Shown: positions 1 through 5,790 of the stretch, one piece after another | Numbering within the stretch: position 1 is the first letter of the stretch | Layout of the letters: every line of letters begins with the position of its first letter | Origin: Candidatus Kariarchaeota archaeon | GTDB lineage: Archaea > Asgardarchaeota > Heimdallarchaeia > Heimdallarchaeales > Kariarchaeaceae | Length of the DNA stretch: 6,924 nucleotides | Reading direction: 5' to 3' | NCBI GenBank assembly: GCA_016839545.1 | Contig: JAEOUB010000527.1 | Coordinates: 1 to 6,924, forward strand | The notes under the pieces: model-generated | Database searches by the model: none | Seen by the model: the letters and a program-made list of their open reading frames with translations, nothing else | Told to the model about the DNA's origin: nothing | Translations under genes and position numbers: made by a program

Positions 1-171
1 GATTATTACTTCAAATGCCCACACTGTAAAGGACTAATGCAATATGCTAAAAAAGTAAACAATGTACTAACTCAGCTATTCTCTGAGGGATCACGAATAG
101 ATTTGAGGGCATATGTCTGTCCACACTGTCAGACACTATTGCAGATCGTACCTTATGAGAAGTTTTGGTAA
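1..171 (+). CDS. C-terminal part of a zinc-ribbon protein (5' truncated by window edge)
   Basis: Frame 1 is open from the first base to a TAA at 169-171 and gives 56 residues ending in PYEKFW. It contains two CPHC knuckles, at residues 6-9 and 40-43, about 30 residues apart. This is the four-cysteine pattern of a zinc ribbon, and such ribbons usually bind nucleic acid or a protein partner. There is an internal ATG at base 37, but it lies after the first CPHC and would destroy the ribbon, so the real start is very likely upstream of the window. I cannot assign a family because only the tail is visible. The 3' end faces the minus-strand gene ending at 355. Confidence 0.6.
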   Translation, partial: DYYFKCPHCKGLMQYAKKVNNVLTQLFSEGSRIDLRAYVCPHCQTLLQIVPYEKFW

Positions 172-219
172 ATGCACCAATATCTATTGAAAATCTATAT
201 CTTGGGTTGCTCTAGATAC

Positions 220-282
220 ATATTCGTATATGCTGTTCGCATATTCGCTTATTCTGTTCGTATGTTCGTATATGACAGAAGA
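220..282. repeat. Degenerate 21-bp tandem repeat, about 2.6 copies
   Basis: Three consecutive 21-base units start at 220, 241 and 262, each beginning ATATTCG or ATGTTCG. Units 1 and 2 match at 17 of 21 positions by hand alignment. Unit 3 matches unit 1 at 12 of its first 13 positions and then diverges. In the plus frame starting at 172 the units read as the heptads YIFVYAV, RIFAYSV and RMFVYDR. The repeat lies in the gap between two convergent genes. It could be a decayed minisatellite or a remnant of coding sequence; no function is evident. Confidence 0.55.
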
Positions 283-344
283 GACAGACTTAATCGTATT
301 TCGGGTATGACTGTTCGCGAGTTCGTATGCAACAGAAGACTCAG
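254..344. repeat. Pair of imperfect 34-bp direct repeats, 57-bp offset
   Basis: Bases 254-287 and 311-344 align without gaps. They share the blocks CTGTTCG, GTTCGTAT, ACAGAAGA and CAG, giving 26 of 34 identical positions by eye. The first copy overlaps the 21-bp tandem repeat. The offset of 57 is a multiple of three, so both copies read alike in the plus frame (SVRMFVYDRRD and TVREFVCNRRL). This suggests either duplication within an old coding sequence or simple local duplication of non-coding DNA. Confidence 0.5.
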
Positions 345-354
345 CCATTCGACC

Positions 355-708
355 CTATTTTTCAGGAACCGACCTGACATATGAAAAAGTCATATAACCA
401 AATAATATGATGAAGGCGTTATTTATAACGATATAAGCAATTCCAAAATTACCAAATGCTTCAATTGCACCTGGGAGATCGACAAATAATATCAATATAT
501 CAAAGAAACCAATGATAATTGAAGAGATCCCTCCCATTCTTTCTTGCAACAATGTACCAATTATTGCGATGCCATACAAAATGAAATAAGCTCCGTACAT
601 TCTATTTCCCCAGGGATGAGCAATAATAAATGGAATTAGATTATAAATTGCACCAACCAAAAGTAAGATTATCAATAGATACGTATACCACTTGTAGGAT
701 ATTTTCAT
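355..708 (-). CDS. Small four-helix membrane protein, function unknown
   Basis: This encodes 117 residues starting at ATG 708. Hydrophobic segments lie at about 9-29, 38-55, 61-77 and 87-109, so it should be an integral membrane protein with four helices and very short loops. The N-terminus is lightly basic (MKISYKWYTY). I see no catalytic or binding motif and do not recognise the family. A TATA-like element centred about 29 bases upstream of the ATG, with no Shine-Dalgarno sequence, fits a leaderless archaeal transcript and supports this start. GC is low (about 30-35% in the lines counted), well below the metabolic genes further right. The coding prediction rests on the intact frame, the hydrophobic pattern and the promoter position. 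Confidence 0.7.
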   Translation of the reverse strand: MKISYKWYTYLLIILLLVGAIYNLIPFIIAHPWGNRMYGAYFILYGIAIIGTLLQERMGGISSIIIGFFDILILFVDLPGAIEAFGNFGIAYIVINNAFIILFGYMTFSYVRSVPEK

Positions 709-1020
709 TTGACGAACATTAATTGATTTGTTAATATATTTATTCCAGCTATATCGATATTTCGCGCGTAGTCACTAGTTATGTTGCTATACAGTGTCCG
801 ATGTAATGTACGAATATACGGATGGACGGTTGGAATGTTGGATTAATGGTGAGATACCTACACCCTTAGAGAAACGCGATATTGACCACGAAGTGAGTTA
901 TTGAGCTGACTATGGAATAAGGTACTGTTTCTTCCAATAAGACCCAATACTCATTGATCAATAATTATTGTACTACAAATATATTGCATATATGAAAGGT
1001 ATCCTGACTTATACGCAATA
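709..1020. other. AT-rich intergenic region with no convincing gene
   Basis: These 312 bases separate two minus-strand genes. The left end carries the promoter of the small membrane protein. The rest has only very short open frames (for example 781-846, 21 codons, no family features), a 12-base perfect palindrome CAATAATTATTG at 959-970 overlapping TTGATCAA at 954-961, and scattered AT-rich tracts. I see no tRNA, riboswitch-like structure or oligo-T terminator. Local GC falls to about 25% near 961-1020. Confidence 0.5.
731..744 (-). promoter_or_regulatory. Putative TATA box of the small membrane protein gene
   Basis: On the minus strand this reads AATAAATATATTAA, preceded by GGAAT-like purines that could serve as a BRE. 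Its centre is about 29 bases from the ATG at 708, which would place the transcription start at or within a few bases of the start codon. The assignment rests on archaeal promoter geometry only. Confidence 0.4.
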
Positions 1021-1809
1021 TTACTGACCTTTGAATTCAGCTGGTCTGCGTTCCAAGAAGGCACGCATACCCTCTCTCAGATCAGAAGACTGGAAACATT
1101 CAATTGCATTGTTGAGTTCAATCTCCAGTCCTGAGGTCAGCGGTTCACTCAGAGCCACCTCAATTGACCTCTTGGCGGCTGCAACTGCAATAGGACCAAG
1201 CTTGGAGAACTCATCAAGTAGGGTGAGAATTCTGGCATCCAGCTCTTCAGGGGCAACTACCTCATTGACAATTCCCAGGGTGAGTGCCTCATCTGCCTTC
1301 AATCTCTTACCCGTCATAATCAGGTACTTTGACTTCCCCTGACCTACGATTTTTGTGAGGCGTTGTGTTCCACCTGCTGCTGGGATGAGTCCCAATGAAA
1401 CTTCGGGCAAGCCCACAACTGCACTGGATGAGGCTATCCGGATATCACAGGCAAGGGCAATTTCCAGTCCTCCTCCTAATGCGTACCCATTAATCTTGGC
1501 AATTACTGGATATGGTAAGGACTCAAACCTATTGAGCACCTGCTGCGCAGAATACAGAAATGACCTGGCTTCTGGGGATGACATATCAACCATTGCAGCA
1601 ATGTCTGCACCTGCAACAAAGGCACGATCACCTTCACCTGTCATAACCAGGGCACGCAAACTCTTGCCTTCAAGTTCTGAGACAATTGTCTCCATCTCGG
1701 TGATCATCTGAGAATTCATCGCATTCAGTGCTTTGGGGCGTGAAAACATCAGAGTTGCAACTCCTGCGACGGGTGTGTCATAAAGTAGTTTCAGAGTGTC
1801 CAATTCCAT
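1021..1809 (-). CDS. Enoyl-CoA hydratase (crotonase family)
   Basis: This crotonase-fold enzyme is predicted to hydrate trans-2-enoyl-CoA to 3-hydroxyacyl-CoA in the cytoplasm. The frame could begin at 1872, but I start it at the ATG at 1809 (MELDTLKLLYD). That gives 262 residues, the usual family length; the 21 extra residues do not resemble a crotonase N-terminus. Numbered from this start, the oxyanion-hole loop AGAD is at 66-69 and the GYALGGGLEIALACD segment at about 108-122. The two acid/base glutamates are E116 and E136 (the latter in LPEVSLGLIP), spaced 20 residues apart as in rat enoyl-CoA hydratase (E144/E164). Both are present, which favours true hydratase activity over isomerase or dehalogenase paralogues. 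The gene is divergent from the dehydrogenase catalysing the next step, 134 bases away. Acyl-chain preference cannot be read from the sequence. Confidence 0.92.
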   Translation of the reverse strand: MELDTLKLLYDTPVAGVATLMFSRPKALNAMNSQMITEMETIVSELEGKSLRALVMTGEGDRAFVAGADIAAMVDMSSPEARSFLYSAQQVLNRFESLPYPVIAKINGYALGGGLEIALACDIRIASSSAVVGLPEVSLGLIPAAGGTQRLTKIVGQGKSKYLIMTGKRLKADEALTLGIVNEVVAPEELDARILTLLDEFSKLGPIAVAAAKRSIEVALSEPLTSGLEIELNNAIECFQSSDLREGMRAFLERRPAEFKGQ

Positions 1810-1943
1810 TCTAATTGCAATTCTCGATGTAAAATTGAAAAGGATGATTGTGAGTGTCTGACCTCTTCCCATCTCTTATGGCAAAAATGTGCAGTATGAG
1901 AAGATATCGCAATCTATTTCTAAATCTCACTGAAGATGAGAAT
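1810..1943. promoter_or_regulatory. Divergent control region between hydratase and dehydrogenase genes
   Basis: This 134-base region must hold the promoters of both genes. Weak TATA-like stretches lie at leaderless spacing from each start: around 1831-1840 for the minus-strand hydratase (TTTCAATTTTA on that strand) and around 1912-1923 for the dehydrogenase (CTATTTCTAAAT). A 10-base perfect palindrome AATTGCAATT at 1813-1822 sits just upstream of the hydratase start. Neither start has a good Shine-Dalgarno sequence. The sites are suggestive only. Confidence 0.3.
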
Positions 1944-2795
1944 ATGACCAAAATAGAAAATATCACAGTAGTCGGCGCAGGACAGATGGGTGCCGGCATT
2001 GGGCTTGTCTCAGCGATCTATGGCTACAACGTGGTACTCTATGACATAGCAGATGAATTCGTATCAAACGGGTTGAATAAGAATTTCAGCTATCTCGAGA
2101 GACAGGTAAGCAAGGATCGAATGACACCTGAGAAGATGGAGGAGATCAAAACACGAATGAGAGGGGAACTCGATTTACAAGCGGCTGTATCCTCAGCCGA
2201 TCTTGTCATCGAGGCAATAGTTGAGAACCTTGGCATCAAGAACAAGGTCTGGGCAGATATTGGCAAGTATGCCCCAGAACACACAATATTTGGGTCAAAT
2301 ACATCATCACTATCAATTACAGAAATGGCAAAAGCCAGTGGGAGACCGGAGAAATTCTTGGGTACCCATTTTTTCAATCCTCCTGTGATTATGAAAATTA
2401 TCGAATTCATCAAAGGGTATGAAACATCTGAGGAAACCCTCAGGGCTGCAGTTGAGTACGGAAAGAGTATGGAAATGCAGACTGTGGAGGCAAATGAGGC
2501 ACCGGGATTCATCGTCAACAGGTTGATGATACCCCAACTCAATGAGGCATACCACGCTCTCGAGCAAGGGGTTGCCTCAAGGGAAGATATCGATACGGCC
2601 ATGAAATTCGGTCTCAATCACCCTATGGGTCCATTGACTCTCTCTGATTTTATCGGACTTGATACAATTCTCTTCATCGCAGAGTATCTTCATGCAGAAC
2701 TTGGAGAAAAATTCAAACCAGCTCCACTTTTGAGAAAGATGGTTCGGGCTGGAAAACTAGGCAGAAAGACTGGGGAAGGGTTTTACAAATACTGA
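1944..2795 (+). CDS. hbd: 3-hydroxybutyryl-CoA (3-hydroxyacyl-CoA) dehydrogenase
   Basis: This enzyme oxidises L-3-hydroxyacyl-CoA to 3-ketoacyl-CoA with NAD, or the reverse. From the ATG at 1944 (MTKIENITVVGAGQMGAGIG) it has 283 residues, the normal single-domain length. The Rossmann motif GAGQMG is at 11-16, with D34 at the end of strand 2, which fits NAD binding. The catalytic set seen in human HAD and bacterial Hbd is present: S122 region (SNTSS), H142 in GTHFFNPP, E154 and N192 in FIVNRL. The C-terminus has the family signature GRKTGEGFYKY. The same frame is open back to an ATG at 1854, but those 30 residues precede the Rossmann strand and are not a family feature. It is divergent from enoyl-CoA hydratase, implying joint work in beta-oxidation or a C4 acyl-CoA route. 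Its TGA directly abuts the stop codon of the next, convergent gene. Confidence 0.93.
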   Translation: MTKIENITVVGAGQMGAGIGLVSAIYGYNVVLYDIADEFVSNGLNKNFSYLERQVSKDRMTPEKMEEIKTRMRGELDLQAAVSSADLVIEAIVENLGIKNKVWADIGKYAPEHTIFGSNTSSLSITEMAKASGRPEKFLGTHFFNPPVIMKIIEFIKGYETSEETLRAAVEYGKSMEMQTVEANEAPGFIVNRLMIPQLNEAYHALEQGVASREDIDTAMKFGLNHPMGPLTLSDFIGLDTILFIAEYLHAELGEKFKPAPLLRKMVRAGKLGRKTGEGFYKY

Positions 2796-3992
2796 TTATG
2801 GTACAAGAGCATCAGTTTGTGTAAACAGGAAATGGTCATGGTAGTAATGTTGCCATAAGATGGACAACACGCCAATATAGTACGCAACTTCGAAAGCATA
2901 TGCTCCATCTGCATAAATGCCAGTAGGGTTTGCGTTACCTACCATTGTAAGAATGCCATATATGATCAGAATTATCACCCCTAAAGCTGCAGTCAGACCC
3001 ATATTGAAAGCATAGAACTTCTTGAGATCACCGGAGCCAAGAATTCGCTCGAGAAGGGTTTCTTTCTCCTTTTGGGGATGATCACCTTCCTGAGTTCGAG
3101 CATTGCTTCTTAATTGGATCGCAAAATAAGTTAACGCCAAATATTGGAATGAATGCCATGCATTGATCCCTTGAAAGCTTGTGTCGAGGTTTCCCATCAT
3201 GGGTCCAATGAATAGAGCGGTAGCGGTTGCAAATATGAACAGAAACTTGGGAATGTTCAATGTTTTAGAGCGGTACTCAAGTGCAGACTTGATCAGAAAT
3301 GCTGCTGCAGATATTCCAAACACTGCTGCAGCAAGGTAGACTGTCCACATCTGCTCTAGAAAATCTGGAATAGCAGCGTTTAGGGAAATATCACCAATGA
3401 CAAACTCTCCCTGCACCATTCTCATGTTCGCAATAGGGAATAATGCTGATGCTATGACAAGGAAATCAATCAGATAATATGGGTTGGTTAGGGATTCTTT
3501 CCATGAATAGGCCTGGGTGTTTGCTATAACTTTCTCTATATAGTCAGGATCTCTCTCTCTCCGATTATACGACTCAACTATGTAACTAGCCTGGTGGATA
3601 ACGTGAAGAGCTGCAATCGTGAAAAATACAGTTAACAATAGTGCCATATTGGTAAGAGCAAGACTGATTACGATTACAGGAATGAGGAATGATGATGCAA
3701 TAAATTTAGGGTATTTAGATCGGAAATCAGCATCAAATGTGGTTCTTGAGAATGTGGCTACCATGTGTGGACCTCCGATAAGCACAGCAATACCAAAATT
3801 GATTGCCTGTCTTCCAAAGGTGTTACTGCCCATAACAATCCAGACAAGGTATGGTACAGGTACGAATGCAATTGATAGGATGATAAAACGAAGATCCCAA
3901 TTCTTATTCTTCAACCATTTATCATCTGACATAGACCGGGTCAATCGACCTTGTGGTGCAAGATTTCTGGGTTTACTGGTAGAGGTTGCCAT
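2796..3992 (-). CDS. Polytopic membrane protein with conserved-type histidine motifs
   Basis: This encodes 398 residues with about nine or ten hydrophobic segments (near 35-54, 63-81, 97-116, 117-133, 171-189, 214-236, 249-267, 278-293, 327-350 and 366-383) and a basic, non-hydrophobic N-terminal tail. Histidines sit at or beside membrane segments: GGPH (H76), HVIHQ (H130, H133), WHSFQYL (H280) and QHYYHDHFLF (H382, H385, H387). Such clusters suggest an intramembrane metal site, as in membrane di-iron or iron oxygenases; Brp/Blh carotene dioxygenases are one histidine-dependent polytopic family to compare, but I cannot establish homology by eye. A charged loop (about 296-322) divides the last two helices from the rest. 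A TATA-like element at 4029-4037 would start transcription about 15 bases before the ATG at 3992. M21 is an alternative start. Substrate is unknown. Confidence 0.8.
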   Translation of the reverse strand: MATSTSKPRNLAPQGRLTRSMSDDKWLKNKNWDLRFIILSIAFVPVPYLVWIVMGSNTFGRQAINFGIAVLIGGPHMVATFSRTTFDADFRSKYPKFIASSFLIPVIVISLALTNMALLLTVFFTIAALHVIHQASYIVESYNRRERDPDYIEKVIANTQAYSWKESLTNPYYLIDFLVIASALFPIANMRMVQGEFVIGDISLNAAIPDFLEQMWTVYLAAAVFGISAAAFLIKSALEYRSKTLNIPKFLFIFATATALFIGPMMGNLDTSFQGINAWHSFQYLALTYFAIQLRSNARTQEGDHPQKEKETLLERILGSGDLKKFYAFNMGLTAALGVIILIIYGILTMVGNANPTGIYADGAYAFEVAYYIGVLSILWQHYYHDHFLFTQTDALVP

Positions 3993-4028
3993 TCTTCATT
4001 ACCGAATATGTAGTGAAAACAGAAAGTC

Positions 4029-4037
4029 AATTTATAG
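4029..4037 (-). promoter_or_regulatory. Putative TATA box of the histidine-rich membrane protein gene
   Basis: The minus strand reads CTATAAATT, a good match to archaeal TATA boxes. Its centre is about 41 bases upstream of the ATG at 3992, predicting a leader of roughly 15 bases. It lies in the 113-base gap after the CNNM-type gene, so the two same-direction genes probably have separate promoters. I see no oligo-T terminator for the upstream gene in this gap. Confidence 0.45.
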
Positions 4038-4105
4038 ATTTTGATCTTAAATTATTGATAAACCATTTCTATGGTGAGAATTCATATTTCTGAGTCTTTT
4101 CTAGC

Positions 4106-5404
4106 TCATTTTCTCTTTATTGCAACTTTGGCACGTTCTACTCTATTACCATCCATCTTCTCAACTATAAAGACAAAATCAGCTTTCTTTCCGCTGAATT
4201 CCAAATGGGATCCCTCTTCTGGCAAGTTCTCAAGACGTTCCAGCAGGAAACCGGCAATTGTAAGAGAGTCCTCGGCTTCAAGTTGACATTGAAATGCTTG
4301 ATTGAAAACATCGATGGTAACTCGACCATCTACAATGAAATTGTTGCGATCCACTTTCTGGACAAGCTCAACTGAACCTATATCAAATTCATCGTCAATC
4401 GGACCAACAATGGCCTCAAGGATGTCCTCAATAGTGATTAGACCTTCTACACTTCCATACTCATCAACGACTATGGCAACCTGGGTCTTATCCTGCTGCA
4501 TTTTACCTAACAGAACATCAAGTCTCATCGCCTCATGAATGACTATGACAGGACGCATAACACTCCTTACAGAGAACTCTGGATCGTCATGATTTGCGAT
4601 GAGGATGTCTTTGAGGTGAACAAAACCCTTCACATCATCTAATTTCTCGTCATATACTGGAAATCTGGAATATCCTGTCTCCTTTGCCACACTGATGATC
4701 TCGTCCAAAGGTGTACCCAAATCAAAAGCAGTTATCTCATACCGAGGGGTGAAAATCTCATTGACCCTGGTCGTTGTAAAATCGAGAACTCGATTGATCA
4801 AGATTTCTTCTGATTCATCAATCTCGCCTGACTCTTGACTCTGTGCAATGAGAACCTTCAACTCATCCTCTGAATAGACCCTTGAATACACCTCCTGCGT
4901 GGCATTAATACGGAGAACCTTCAAAATGAGATATGCTACCCGTCGGTAGACAAATACGAGTGGACGAAGTAGTAACCCCACATAATAGATGAGTGGGGCA
5001 ATTCTCATGGCAATTGTTTCAACATGCTGAATGGCAATGATCTTGGGTATCATTTCCCCGATCACAGAGTGGAGACCAGAAACGACCAGAAAAACAAGGA
5101 AGAGGGTGAGAAACCGAGCAACAGTCCCGTTACCCAAAAGCTCACTGAATACTGTATCAAAATACGGCAATGCAATAAATCCCACGCCAAGTGTTGTAAG
5201 AGTGATCCCAACCTGAGAAGTGAGAATGTGGACATTCAGGTTCTTCATCACTTTCTTCAGGGACTCTGAACCAAATGCATTGGATTCGAAAAGATTGTTG
5301 AGCCTCGTTCGACGTACTCGAAGAAGTGAAAATTCAGCAGTGACAAAAAATGCATTCAGACCTATGAGAAATAAGGTTGATAGCAAGACGGATAAGAAAT
5401 TCAA
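4106..5404 (-). CDS. CNNM/CorC-type membrane protein (DUF21, CBS pair, CorC_HlyC domain)
   Basis: This 432-residue protein has the standard HlyC/CorC (CNNM, 'hemolysin-like') architecture. It starts with a DUF21 membrane domain (about 1-165) with helices near 2-26, 60-80, 95-122 and 136-160, including NAFFVTAEFSLLRVRRTRL and GEMIPK (E117, P120, K121). A linker follows with SEDELKVLI and SGEIDESEE. A CBS pair comes next (about 214-335), its second unit containing VVDEYGSVEGLITIEDILE. A CorC_HlyC domain (about 345-430) is at the C-terminus. Family members are linked to magnesium or other divalent-cation efflux, with nucleotide/Mg sensing by the CBS pair; the ion here is inferred. The start is TTG: no in-frame ATG exists between the upstream stop and residue 53. 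GGAG eight bases before TTG 5404 favours that start; TTG at 5386 (residue 7) is an alternative. Confidence 0.93.
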   Translation of the reverse strand: MNFLSVLLSTLFLIGLNAFFVTAEFSLLRVRRTRLNNLFESNAFGSESLKKVMKNLNVHILTSQVGITLTTLGVGFIALPYFDTVFSELLGNGTVARFLTLFLVFLVVSGLHSVIGEMIPKIIAIQHVETIAMRIAPLIYYVGLLLRPLVFVYRRVAYLILKVLRINATQEVYSRVYSEDELKVLIAQSQESGEIDESEEILINRVLDFTTTRVNEIFTPRYEITAFDLGTPLDEIISVAKETGYSRFPVYDEKLDDVKGFVHLKDILIANHDDPEFSVRSVMRPVIVIHEAMRLDVLLGKMQQDKTQVAIVVDEYGSVEGLITIEDILEAIVGPIDDEFDIGSVELVQKVDRNNFIVDGRVTIDVFNQAFQCQLEAEDSLTIAGFLLERLENLPEEGSHLEFSGKKADFVFIVEKMDGNRVERAKVAIKRK

Positions 5405-5412
5405 TTTAAAGG

Positions 5413-5416
5413 CTCC
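5413..5416 (-). promoter_or_regulatory. Shine-Dalgarno site supporting the TTG start of the CNNM-type gene
   Basis: GGAG on the minus strand ends eight bases before the TTG at 5404-5402. It is the clearest ribosome-binding site in the window and the main reason to start the protein at this TTG. Confidence 0.5.
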
Positions 5417-5422
5417 GAATAT

Positions 5423-5432
5423 CTTATAAAAT
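5423..5432 (-). promoter_or_regulatory. TATA-like element upstream of the CNNM-type gene
   Basis: The minus strand reads ATTTTATAAG, a strong-looking archaeal TATA sequence. If it is used, transcription would start near 5401-5403, which would exclude the GGAG site and favour either a leaderless TTG or the TTG at 5386. The alternative is a box inside the dyad at 5441-5467 (CTTTAAG), which would leave a leader of about 24 bases containing GGAG. Confidence 0.4.
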
Positions 5433-5440
5433 GAACTCCT

Positions 5441-5467
5441 CTTAGTGAGACTTAAAGTCTAGCTAAG
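5441..5467. promoter_or_regulatory. 27-bp interrupted dyad, candidate operator
   Basis: CTTAG (5441-5445) pairs with CTAAG (5463-5467), and AGACTT (5448-5453) pairs with AAGTCT (5455-5460), symmetric around base 5454. Only two of 13 base-pair positions (5446-5447 against 5461-5462) do not match. It lies just upstream of the TATA-like element of the CNNM-type gene, in the gap between two divergent genes. A dimeric regulator binding site is the simplest reading; an RNA hairpin is possible if transcription starts further upstream. Confidence 0.5.
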
Positions 5468-5598
5468 ACGAAATTTGGAATCCGAAGGTTTCATGGCAAT
5501 TTTGGACAGAAAATGCATACTCATTCTCTGAGATATGATACTATGGAGTTATTGCCTGATATTCCGGTGTTTTTCAAGTCGATTTGTCATCGTACGAT

Positions 5599-5790
5599 AT
5601 GAAAAGATTTGTCAGTAAAACGCGAAACGTGATGAATTCAAGACGTGGATCTCCCCTGGTAGAGGAGTCCATCTTGCTGGGTTTGTCATTGTTTGCGTTC
5701 ATGATCCTAGCAACCATCGTATTTGATCTGGTTGATTTTGCTAAAACAATATTCGATCAGGTTACCGATGGACTTGATAGAATTCCGTGA
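5599..5790 (+). CDS. Small prepilin-like protein (Flp-type / class III signal)
   Basis: From the ATG at 5599 this encodes 63 residues; a TTG at 5584 would add five. The N-terminus is basic (MKRFVSKTRNVMNSRRG) and is followed by SPLVEESILLGLSLFAFMILATIVF, one hydrophobic helix. Cleavage after G17 would put a glutamate (E22) at position +5 of the mature protein, the key residue of type IV pilins, and the total length matches Flp pilins (about 50-70 residues). Known family biology predicts processing by an archaeal prepilin peptidase (PibD/EppA-like) and assembly into a filament, or a pseudopilin role. The mature form would be about 46 residues with an amphipathic acidic tail. No pilus ATPase or TadC-like gene is in the window. 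The coding frame could be a chance small membrane ORF, but the signal pattern argues against this. Confidence 0.6.
   Translation: MKRFVSKTRNVMNSRRGSPLVEESILLGLSLFAFMILATIVFDLVDFAKTIFDQVTDGLDRIP

Noticed and set aside
172..384. 70-codon plus-strand frame starting directly after the zinc-ribbon stop codon
   Set aside because: It is composed largely of degenerate repeats, resembles no known protein, and its end overlaps the better-supported minus-strand membrane protein. It is kept only as a repeat observation.
781..846. 21-codon plus-strand open frame in the intergenic region
   Set aside because: Too short, with no promoter, ribosome-binding site or recognisable motif; expected by chance.
954..970. 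Overlapping palindromes TTGATCAA and CAATAATTATTG
   Set aside because: Short and AT-only in character within very AT-rich DNA; not positioned at a promoter or followed by an oligo-T run.
1810..1872. 21-residue N-terminal extension of the enoyl-CoA hydratase
   Set aside because: Start at 1809 gives 262 residues, typical for the family; the extension has no crotonase features and would consume the divergent promoter region.
1854..1943. 30-residue N-terminal extension of the dehydrogenase from the ATG at 1854
   Set aside because: The family begins right at the Rossmann strand, and ATG 1944 gives the standard 283-residue length. The extension would also overlap the extended hydratase frame.
4071..4538. 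Plus-strand open frames opposite the CNNM-type gene
   Set aside because: Low-complexity serine-rich translations on the antisense of a clearly assigned gene.
5493..5531. 13-codon plus-strand frame upstream of the prepilin-like gene (possible leader peptide)
   Set aside because: No supporting ribosome-binding site or attenuator-like structure; short frames like this occur by chance.
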